In this document: one piece after another, positions 1-4,885 of the stretch | Layout: each line of letters starts with the position of its first letter | How positions within the stretch are numbered: the stretch's first letter is position 1 | Assembly (NCBI GenBank): GCA_018711775.1 | Contig: DVHV01000063.1 | Span: forward strand, 1-5,229 | Origin: Candidatus Onthocola stercoravium | GTDB lineage: Bacteria; Bacillota_I; Bacilli_A; RF39; UBA660 | Direction of reading: 5' to 3' | DNA length: 5,229 bases | Program-made: the position numbers and the translations under genes | The notes under the pieces: model-generated | Seen by the model: the letters and a program-made list of their open reading frames with translations, nothing else | Database searches by the model: none | Told to the model about the DNA's origin: nothing

Positions 1-33
1 TATAATATACATAAAAATTTTTTTCTTTTGCAT
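1..33 (-). CDS. 5' end of a probable membrane-protein gene, cut by the window edge
   Basis: Reading from 33 down to 1, an ATG opens the frame MQKKKNFYVYY, which runs off the window without a stop. A strong Shine-Dalgarno site (38-47) precedes it by four bases, and a TTTAAA-N17-TATAAT promoter lies further upstream (78-106), so this is a convincing gene start although only 11 codons are present. The peptide begins with Met-Gln and three lysines followed by aromatic and hydrophobic residues. That is the pattern at the start of the 275-residue membrane protein at 3941-4768 (MQNKKQLIMYII), and the promoter and ribosome-site regions of the two genes also match. I infer a paralogous single-pass membrane protein with a short cytoplasmic N-terminus. 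Eleven residues of AT-rich code cannot establish homology, and no function can be given. Confidence 0.6.
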   Translation of the reverse strand, partial: MQKKKIFMYII

Positions 34-37
34 TAAT

Positions 38-47
38 ATCACCCTTT
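38..47 (-). promoter_or_regulatory. Shine-Dalgarno site of the partial gene at 1-33
   Basis: On the minus strand this reads AAAGGGTGAT, a long match to the anti-SD end of 16S rRNA, and it is followed by ATTA and the ATG at 33. The same ten bases precede the start at 4768. This site is the main reason for calling the truncated gene. Confidence 0.75.
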
Positions 48-76
48 GTATTATTGAACATATATGCTCTTATATT

Positions 77-92
77 CATTATAAACTATTTA
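77..92 (-). repeat. Promoter-core repeat, copy 1 (copy 2 at 4796-4811)
   Basis: Sixteen bases covering the -10 box and the adjacent spacer are identical to 4796-4811. The similarity continues less exactly through the spacer to identical TTTAAA -35 boxes and, downstream, to the ribosome site and first codons. The copies are direct repeats about 4.7 kb apart, both oriented as minus-strand promoters. AT-rich sequence raises the chance background, but the shared order of elements argues for common descent. Confidence 0.6.
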
Positions 93-106
93 ATAACATT
101 TTTAAA
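78..106 (-). promoter_or_regulatory. Promoter of the partial gene at 1-33
   Basis: On the minus strand, -35 TTTAAA (101-106), a 17-base spacer (84-100) and a perfect -10 TATAAT (78-83) form a sigma-A-type promoter. Transcription should start near 71, leaving a leader of about 38 bases before the ATG at 33. The spacing, both hexamers and the sequence next to the -10 box match the promoter at 4797-4825. The -35 box overlaps one arm (102-110) of an inverted repeat. Confidence 0.6.
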
Positions 107-201
107 GAACAAAAATCCTTATTTGACTAACTTTCATCACCAAGGATATTTTCCCTTTCCTGAGTTCTTTAATTATATAAAAATTAAAAAAGAGATATCA
201 A
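102..201 (-). other. Structured intergenic block, possible leader or small RNA
   Basis: This is most of the gap between the gene ending at 222 and the start at 33. It holds a perfect 9-base inverted repeat (102-110 with 164-172) enclosing a 6-base one (115-120 with 142-147). On the minus strand the inner repeat is followed by a T run, like a weak terminator. A possible extra promoter lies upstream: -35 TTGATA (196-201), 18-base spacer, -10 TATAAT (172-177), with a start expected near 165. Inside is a 13-codon frame (143-102) starting TTG-GTG-ATG behind a purine-rich AGGAAAGGG. Together this could be a leader peptide/attenuator, a small RNA or chance. It matches no riboswitch class I recognise, and the -35 overlaps the preceding terminator. 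Confidence 0.25.
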
Positions 202-211
202 AATCTCTTTT
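181..211 (-). terminator. Intrinsic terminator after the 501-residue membrane-protein gene
   Basis: Eleven bases beyond the TAA stop at 222, a perfect 9-base-pair stem (203-211 with 188-196, AAAAGAGAT/ATCTCTTTT, six-base loop) is followed on the minus strand by a T-rich tract. The stem has only three or four G-C or G-containing pairs, so it is modest in strength, but its position and U tract fit a rho-independent terminator. It is A-rich on the other side and could work in both directions, though no plus-strand gene needs it. Confidence 0.8.
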
Positions 212-221
212 AAATAACCAC

Positions 222-1727
222 TTATTCCGGTAAGGTATTACTACAAGTATATCCTAAATTAGTATAATAAGGTGCAATACCTACATATGTAGTTGGAAAA
301 GCCCCATTTGCTTCTGAATTTAAAGTTTCTAAACTTAAGTCTGTTTGAATTTGGAAAGTTAAACTTTCATCATTGTAAACCGTATATCCTGTAATTCCAT
401 CAAAATTTAATTCCAAAGGTTTATCTCCAACAACATCTCTATATTCCTCTTCACTAGTGAATACATATGTATAAAATCTTTGTGAAACTCCTAAATAAAC
501 TGGCTCTGTACCATTACTTCCCATTGGTAAAAAGTCTGTTATAGTTCTAGTTGCTTGATAACCAGTTACTTCTGTACTACCAGACTCACAATTTCTAAAA
601 AATTGTATAGGATATGGAGTTACATACAACGGAGCAGTTACAGCCCGTTCATTACCAGCACCATCTGTAGCTTTTATTTCGATACTATATGGTCCGCCAG
701 CAGTTGCTAAATAACCATTTACAACATTTTCATCTACAAAATTCACATCACAATCACTAGAATCAGTACAACTAACTACAAAATCATCAATAATTGCTGT
801 ACTATTCACAGTTTTATAAACTGCATTTACCACTATTTCCGGTAAGGTAATATCATTTACAGTTATTTTTCCAGTATAAGTATCTTCACCACAAGTAATA
901 CTAAATTCATATTCTCCAATATTTGATGTATCAACATTTCGAGTATTTAATGTACAATTACCAGCTTCTGAACCACTAATAGTTGCATAATCATTAATGT
1001 TATCAGATAATGTTTCTCCAACACCTATAGTGACATTTTTTAATGTTACTTTAGCTTTATTACTAATACTCAAAAAATAATATACTCCAAAAGCTACTGC
1101 AGCAATTAAAACAATTATAATTATAATAAATAAAACTTTGTTCATTGGTTTCTTATTTTTAGGATTTTTCGTAGCTGAAACATTATTAGTAGGTGGTATA
1201 GTTCCAATATCTTCAATCTTATTAGGATTGGCAAATCCATTGGAATTCAAACTATCTTGCCCTACGGATGGACTCCCAACACCAACTGTATTACCAGTTA
1301 AACTATTTGCTTGATATGGTGTAGAAGATGTACCAGGAATCGGTTGTGCTACCGGTGTTGGGTTATTAATTGAACTTGTAGGTTCAACAGCAGAAGGTCC
1401 TTGTGGTTGTGCTTGATTATTTACATTATTTGCTGGAGTACCAACTTGATTCATATTAGTTTGATTACCACTAGGCACTGCTCCAATATTTTGATTAGGT
1501 GTTACTGGTGCAGCAGGTGCAGGATTAGGATTAACTGGTTGAGCAGTTCCTAAGGTTGTACCCACATTTTGACCAGTTGGACTTGCGTTTGGTGTAACTT
1601 GTGGTTGTGGTGTTAGATTAACCACCGGTGTTGGACTAACACTACCTAAAACACTAGGATTTACACCATTTGCTATATTTTGTCCTCCTTGACCATTTAT
1701 TTGATTATTTGGATTTTGTCCATTCAT
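222..1727 (-). CDS. Type II single-pass surface protein with Pro/Asn/Gln-rich tail and Ig-like domains
   Basis: This 501-residue protein is of unknown function. Residues 1-197 are low complexity, rich in Asn, Pro, Gln, Gly, Thr and Val, with no cysteine, and probably disordered. A lysine cluster (187-197) precedes one hydrophobic helix (about 198-220), so by the positive-inside rule the tail is cytoplasmic and the C-terminus outside. Residues about 227-295 resemble a bacterial Ig-like domain of the DUF5011/Big type (VDTSNIGEYEF, then a strand ending in DITLPEI). Residues 296-369 look like a second copy, ending in KATDGAGNE. Residues 370-501 match no family I know. All six cysteines (258, 279, 320, 326, 380, 495) are outside and could form three disulfides. 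The ATG at 1727 is supported by AAGGGG eight bases upstream and a promoter inside the end of murD; a terminator follows. A cell-surface or envelope-binding role is inference. Confidence 0.85.
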   Translation of the reverse strand: MNGQNPNNQINGQGGQNIANGVNPSVLGSVSPTPVVNLTPQPQVTPNASPTGQNVGTTLGTAQPVNPNPAPAAPVTPNQNIGAVPSGNQTNMNQVGTPANNVNNQAQPQGPSAVEPTSSINNPTPVAQPIPGTSSTPYQANSLTGNTVGVGSPSVGQDSLNSNGFANPNKIEDIGTIPPTNNVSATKNPKNKKPMNKVLFIIIIIVLIAAVAFGVYYFLSISNKAKVTLKNVTIGVGETLSDNINDYATISGSEAGNCTLNTRNVDTSNIGEYEFSITCGEDTYTGKITVNDITLPEIVVNAVYKTVNSTAIIDDFVVSCTDSSDCDVNFVDENVVNGYLATAGGPYSIEIKATDGAGNERAVTAPLYVTPYPIQFFRNCESGSTEVTGYQATRTITDFLPMGSNGTEPVYLGVSQRFYTYVFTSEEEYRDVVGDKPLELNFDGITGYTVYNDESLTFQIQTDLSLETLNSEANGAFPTTYVGIAPYYTNLGYTCSNTLPE

Positions 1728-1758
1728 ACTATCAGCCCCTTATTATCAATATACTTAA

Positions 1759-1787
1759 ATTATACCTTTTTATTTAAAATTTTTCAA
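1759..1787 (-). promoter_or_regulatory. Promoter of the 501-residue membrane-protein gene
   Basis: On the minus strand, -35 TTGAAA (1782-1787), an exact 17-base spacer and -10 TATAAT (1759-1764) are near-consensus for sigma-A. The -35 box lies within the last codons of murD and the -10 box just beyond its stop. Transcription should begin near 1752, giving a leader of about 25 bases with the AAGGGG ribosome site (1736-1741). No terminator is visible after murD, so murD transcripts may also continue into this gene. Confidence 0.7.
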
Positions 1788-3093
1788 CTATATTTTTAAA
1801 TTCGTCACCACGATCTTCAAATTTAACATATTGATCTTGGGATGAACTTCCTGGAGATAGTAAAACTACTTCCCCACTTGCAACATTTTCTTTTATTTTT
1901 TTCATAGCATCTGCTAAAACATAACACTTATCACAAGGAATATTGATACTTGCAGCATACTCTGCAACACGATCTGTAACTCCACCGATTGCATAAATTC
2001 TTTTGACGTATTGCATATAATCATTTAATTCATTAAAATCTTGATTACGTTCTAATCCCCCTAGAATAAGGTGAATTGGTTTAGTAAATGTTTTTAAAGC
2101 TGTTATAGTAGCGGTAGGATTAGTTGATTTAGAATCATTATAATATTCTACATCATCTTTAGTAATTACATATTCTAAACGATGAGCAACTCCCCCAAAC
2201 TTCTTTAAAAATTCTATAACAACATTTTTATCTATTCCAAAGTTTTCTAATACTAAAAGCGCCGCTAAAATATTTTCGTAATTATGAAGACCTTTTAAAC
2301 ATATATCATTTACATTTAAATATTGTTCGCCATGAAAATATATATAATTATCTTTATAATAATTTTCTGTATCATTAAAATATATTTTTTTAGATAAAAT
2401 ATCTTCACTTACTTCCATACTATCTTGATTATTTTTATTTAATATGGCTACATCAGCCCCAGTATGTAAATTAAATATTTTCTTTTTAGTCATCATATAG
2501 TGCTCATAAGTTCCATGATAATCTAAATGAGTTGGACAAATATTTGTTAATACGCTAATATTTGTTTTAAAATCATGAATATCACATAATTGATGATCAC
2601 TAATTTCTAATAAAAGAATATCTCCAGATTTTACTTGATCTATTACTGAACTTAAAGGATAACCAATATTTCCTCCCAAAACTATATTTTTACCATGTCT
2701 TTTCAATAATTCATAAATAATCGTTGTAGTAGTTGTTTTACCATTAGAACCAGTTACTCCAATAATTGTTACACCACTAGGTAAAAAATGATAAGCAACT
2801 TCGATTTCATTTTCACATCTTAACTTTAAATTTTCGATCTTTTTTACTATATCACTTGTAGACATTATAGCGGGATTTTTTATAACTAAGTCATAAGATG
2901 TATCAATTAAATCACATTGATTAGAAGTTATAACCACTTTTATTCCTAAATCTTCTAACATTTTTTGATCTTCTACTTTTAACTCATTAATATCACTTAA
3001 TGTAATATTATTATTTCTATGAGCAAGTAACTTAGCAACTGCCAACCCACTTTTCGCCGCACCTAAAATTAATATTTTTTTATTTTCATACAT
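1774..3093 (-). CDS. murD: UDP-N-acetylmuramoyl-L-alanine--D-glutamate ligase
   Basis: This enzyme adds D-glutamate to UDP-MurNAc-L-alanine with ATP, the second amino-acid step of cytoplasmic peptidoglycan precursor synthesis. At 439 residues it has the usual MurD length. An N-terminal Rossmann domain starts with GAAKSGLAVAKLL (11-23). The central ATPase has the P-loop GVTGSNGKTTT (112-122), a glutamate/Gln motif EISDHQL (163-169), and THLDYHG (188-194) followed by a Lys-rich segment. The C-terminal domain shows NDSKSTNPTA (319-328), LILGG (342-346) and SPGSSSQDQY with FEDRGDEF (413-432), typical of MurD rather than MurC, E or F. Two motifs are off-consensus: KNPAI (72-76) for the usual NPGIP/SPGIP, and ISDHQL for LSSFQL. 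The ATG at 3093 has AGGTGAT at the right distance. It stands apart from other mur genes. Identification is firm; activity is inferred. Confidence 0.97.
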   Translation of the reverse strand: MYENKKILILGAAKSGLAVAKLLAHRNNNITLSDINELKVEDQKMLEDLGIKVVITSNQCDLIDTSYDLVIKNPAIMSTSDIVKKIENLKLRCENEIEVAYHFLPSGVTIIGVTGSNGKTTTTTIIYELLKRHGKNIVLGGNIGYPLSSVIDQVKSGDILLLEISDHQLCDIHDFKTNISVLTNICPTHLDYHGTYEHYMMTKKKIFNLHTGADVAILNKNNQDSMEVSEDILSKKIYFNDTENYYKDNYIYFHGEQYLNVNDICLKGLHNYENILAALLVLENFGIDKNVVIEFLKKFGGVAHRLEYVITKDDVEYYNDSKSTNPTATITALKTFTKPIHLILGGLERNQDFNELNDYMQYVKRIYAIGGVTDRVAEYAASINIPCDKCYVLADAMKKIKENVASGEVVLLSPGSSSQDQYVKFEDRGDEFKNIVEKF

Positions 3094-3110
3094 GATTAAT
3101 CACCTAATTA

Positions 3111-3139
3111 ATTATATTATTACTAAGAAAAAAAAGCAA
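3111..3139 (-). promoter_or_regulatory. Possible murD promoter overlapping the upstream terminator
   Basis: On the minus strand, TTGCTT (3134-3139), a 17-base spacer and TATAAT (3111-3116) could drive murD. The -35 box is weak and lies in the 3' arm of the preceding terminator hairpin. Transcription would start around 3104, putting the AGGTGAT ribosome site at the very 5' end of the message. Read-through from the upstream gene is the alternative. Confidence 0.4.
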
Positions 3140-3151
3140 TATTATTGCTTT
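3128..3151 (-). terminator. Intrinsic terminator after the DUF3419-like gene
   Basis: A 7-base-pair stem AAAGCAA/TTGCTTT (3145-3151 with 3133-3139), extendable inward by A-T pairs, is followed by an unbroken T run on the minus strand (down to 3128). The TAA stop at 3142-3144 lies in the loop, so the last codons form the 5' arm of the hairpin. A terminating ribosome could therefore interfere with its folding. Confidence 0.8.
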
Positions 3152-3885
3152 CTACGACTCAATTTAACTATATAATCATCTTGATGTAATACACCAGGTA
3201 TTTGATATAGATCAAAACCGTTTGCTAAAAATTCTTTTTTCTCTTCCCTATTTAAAAACCATGTATATAATGCTAATATTTCCGGAGAATTAATTTTATT
3301 TAAAAAATCACGATAATCCTTAGCATTTAAACTTAAATAATGATACACATTAGAAAATAAGGCAACATCATATGCTTTTTTAGTATATTTACTTATATCT
3401 AATAGATTACAATTATAAAATTCTGGTAACATACAACTTTGCAAAATACTTTGTAATTGATAATAAGTTTCCTGATTAAAATAAGGAATATTTCTAATTT
3501 TTGAATTATCAAATATAATGTTTTTTATTTTAATTGAAGAAAATTTTCTACCTAAACCGATAAGTTTATCAAAAAAATGTTTCACTTCATCTGGAAGATA
3601 TTCTCGCAATTTATTATAGATATTTAAATTATCTAGATTATCTACAACAAACATTTGCATAAACTCTTCATAAGATAATATCTTTATAGCTGTACATTTT
3701 AATAGGAAATGATACCATGCTAAATAGTTTATATCAAATACCTCAACATCTCTAGCGCCATTTAATAAAGATTCAAAATATTGATCTCCACTTCCCAAGA
3801 CAGTTAAAACACTAGCATTATCAAAGTTAAAATATGTTGAAAAAGACTCTAAATTTTCATTAGTAAAACCATAAACTTTTTCCAT
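3142..3885 (-). CDS. Rossmann-fold SAM-binding protein, DUF3419/BtaA-like
   Basis: At 247 residues this is a probable class I SAM-dependent enzyme. LTVLGSGDQYFESLL (27-41) is a glycine-rich SAM-binding motif I. It is followed by VEVFDIN (48-53), with an acidic residue at the end of the second strand, and then by a stretch ending in KILSYEEFMQMF (68-79). This order closely resembles DUF3419, the family of BtaA, which transfers the 3-amino-3-carboxypropyl group of SAM to diacylglycerol. CNLLDI (159-164) and YDVALFSNVYHYL (172-184) fit the later strands of the fold. BtaA is considerably longer, so this is a short relative or a different methyltransferase-like enzyme; the substrate is unknown. 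No signal peptide or membrane helix is visible, so it is probably cytoplasmic. The ATG at 3885 is preferred over a TTG at 3906, because AAAAGGGGG sits six bases before it and the TTG lies at the predicted transcription start. Confidence 0.75.
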   Translation of the reverse strand: MEKVYGFTNENLESFSTYFNFDNASVLTVLGSGDQYFESLLNGARDVEVFDINYLAWYHFLLKCTAIKILSYEEFMQMFVVDNLDNLNIYNKLREYLPDEVKHFFDKLIGLGRKFSSIKIKNIIFDNSKIRNIPYFNQETYYQLQSILQSCMLPEFYNCNLLDISKYTKKAYDVALFSNVYHYLSLNAKDYRDFLNKINSPEILALYTWFLNREEKKEFLANGFDLYQIPGVLHQDDYIVKLSRRKQ

Positions 3886-3891
3886 CAAAAT

Positions 3892-3900
3892 CCCCCTTTT
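3892..3900 (-). promoter_or_regulatory. Shine-Dalgarno site fixing the start at 3885
   Basis: On the minus strand AAAAGGGGG lies six bases before the ATG at 3885. If translation began at the TTG at 3906 this site would be inside the coding region and there would be almost no leader, so it decides the start. Confidence 0.8.
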
Positions 3901-3911
3901 TGACAATAACT

Positions 3912-3939
3912 ATTTTAACACATTTTATTTGCTAGTCAA
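3912..3939 (-). promoter_or_regulatory. Promoter of the DUF3419-like gene
   Basis: On the minus strand, -35 TTGACT (3934-3939), a 16-base spacer and -10 TAAAAT (3912-3917) preceded by TGT, an extended -10, form a good sigma-A promoter. The -35 box begins two bases after the stop codon of the upstream gene. The predicted start near 3905 leaves about 20 leader bases. I see no terminator between the two genes, so read-through may add to expression. Confidence 0.65.
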
Positions 3940-3940
3940 G

Positions 3941-4768
3941 CTATTTAACCAACCTTGTAGAATACCAATAATAATTATCATCATATTCTTTAAAAGTTAC
4001 TTCATATACTGCTGCATCAACATATTTTTCAAATAACCTTTTCAAAAAATTATTATAATTTAAATTATTATGATTTGTAAGTCCTTTATAATAATCTTCA
4101 TCACTAAGCTTACTTCGAACTTCATTATAATAATCAATACTATCTAATTTATTTTGCAAACTTTTATCTTTATATACTCCATCTGCAGACACAAAAATAC
4201 TTTTCACATTTAATATAACATCATTATTATTCATTTTAACTGAATCATAATTTATGTATTGCACTACAGAATTTACATCTTTACATTCACTTTTTTTACA
4301 TTGATACATACCATCTTCAAAATAACAATCAAGACAATCGATATATTCAAAATAATTCTGATAATTAATATTCTTATCTCTTCCAAACAATCTATCATAA
4401 TATCTTTGAAATACTCGTTGTGAAATAGACTCTTTTATACAATTAGTAGAATCATCACCACATTCTTCATTTATAGTTTTCGCAGTATTAGGTATTAAAG
4501 CATGAACAAGCATTAATTTTTGATCTTCCTGTAAATCATTATAAGTTAAAACATTCTCAGTATCAAATAAGATGAATTCTCCTTCTCTGATATTGACATA
4601 ATTATATAATCTTAATCCCAAAGTATTTAATTCATCATCATTATTATTATTTTTAGATTCCGTATCTTCAAAAGCACTTTTATACACTATTAATCCAATA
4701 CCCAAAAACAATAGTATTAATACAAATACTATAATAATATACATAATTAGCTGTTTTTTATTTTGCAT
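3941..4768 (-). CDS. Single-pass membrane protein with six extracytoplasmic cysteines, function unknown
   Basis: This 275-residue protein matches no family I recognise. After a short basic N-terminus (MQNKK) comes one hydrophobic helix (about 8-28), then an acidic, Asn-rich linker (34-47) and a soluble domain of roughly 225 residues rich in Tyr, Asn and Asp. It is probably anchored with the C-terminus outside; no lipobox is visible. Six cysteines (103, 110, 145, 148, 157, 162) all lie outside, spaced CX6C, CXXC and CX4C. They could form three disulfides or, less likely, a metal site. The longest frame starts at an ATG at 4798, but that codon overlaps the -10 box and precedes the predicted transcription start. 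The ATG at 4768 has AAAGGGTGAT just upstream and is chosen. It follows rpoC but is separated from it by a terminator and has its own promoter. Its start region resembles that of the partial gene at 1-33. Confidence 0.85.
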   Translation of the reverse strand: MQNKKQLIMYIIIVFVLILLFLGIGLIVYKSAFEDTESKNNNNDDELNTLGLRLYNYVNIREGEFILFDTENVLTYNDLQEDQKLMLVHALIPNTAKTINEECGDDSTNCIKESISQRVFQRYYDRLFGRDKNINYQNYFEYIDCLDCYFEDGMYQCKKSECKDVNSVVQYINYDSVKMNNNDVILNVKSIFVSADGVYKDKSLQNKLDSIDYYNEVRSKLSDEDYYKGLTNHNNLNYNNFLKRLFEKYVDAAVYEVTFKEYDDNYYWYSTRLVK

Positions 4769-4772
4769 AAGT

Positions 4773-4782
4773 ATCACCCTTT
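4773..4782 (-). promoter_or_regulatory. Shine-Dalgarno site fixing the start at 4768
   Basis: On the minus strand AAAGGGTGAT lies four bases before the ATG at 4768. It is identical to the site at 38-47 and supports this internal Met over the ATG at 4798. Confidence 0.8.
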
Positions 4783-4796
4783 TTATTACTAACAAC

Positions 4797-4825
4797 ATTA
4801 TAAACTATTTATGCATTTTTTTAAA
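4797..4825 (-). promoter_or_regulatory. Promoter of the 275-residue membrane-protein gene
   Basis: On the minus strand, -35 TTTAAA (4820-4825), a 17-base spacer and a perfect -10 TATAAT (4797-4802) predict a start near 4790 and a leader of about 22 bases. The hexamers and spacer length are the same as in the promoter at 78-106, and 4796-4811 is identical to 77-92. It lies just past the rpoC terminator, which fits an independent transcription unit. Confidence 0.65.
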
Positions 4826-4855
4826 GCAATTTTTTTATTTATGGGCTTATTATGC

Positions 4856-4885
4856 AAAAACGATTGCATTATTTTGCAATCGTTT
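4856..4885 (-). terminator. Intrinsic terminator of the rpoC operon
   Basis: This is the strongest hairpin in the window: a perfect 11-base-pair stem (4875-4885 with 4858-4868, AAACGATTGCA/TGCAATCGTTT) with a six-base loop, running into a five-base T run on the minus strand. The last two bases of the rpoC stop codon (TAA, 4884-4886) are the first bases of the stem, so the stop codon and hairpin overlap. It should end the upstream transcript. Confidence 0.92.

Noticed and set aside
102..143. A 13-codon protein-coding gene on the minus strand
   Set aside because: It is too short, overlaps the next promoter and has no recognisable product; kept only as part of a possible leader element.
123..151. 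A plus-strand promoter starting with TTGACT at 123-128
   Set aside because: The sequence at the expected -10 position (ATATTT) is poor and no plus-strand gene follows.
1125..1727. Tandem DNA repeats in the region coding the Pro/Asn/Gln-rich tail
   Set aside because: The peptide is low in complexity, but I see no regular repeat unit in protein or DNA, only biased composition.
3883..3906. Longer start for the DUF3419-like gene at a TTG (3906)
   Set aside because: It would place the AAAAGGGGG ribosome site inside the coding region, and the TTG coincides with the predicted transcription start; the ATG at 3885 fits far better.
3907..3943. A terminator between the 275-residue gene and the DUF3419-like gene
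   Set aside because: Only a three-base stem can be drawn and no T run follows, so the two genes may be partly co-transcribed.
4766..4798. Longer start for the 275-residue membrane protein at an ATG (4798)
   Set aside because: That ATG overlaps the -10 box and lies before the predicted transcription start, while the ATG at 4768 has a strong ribosome site.
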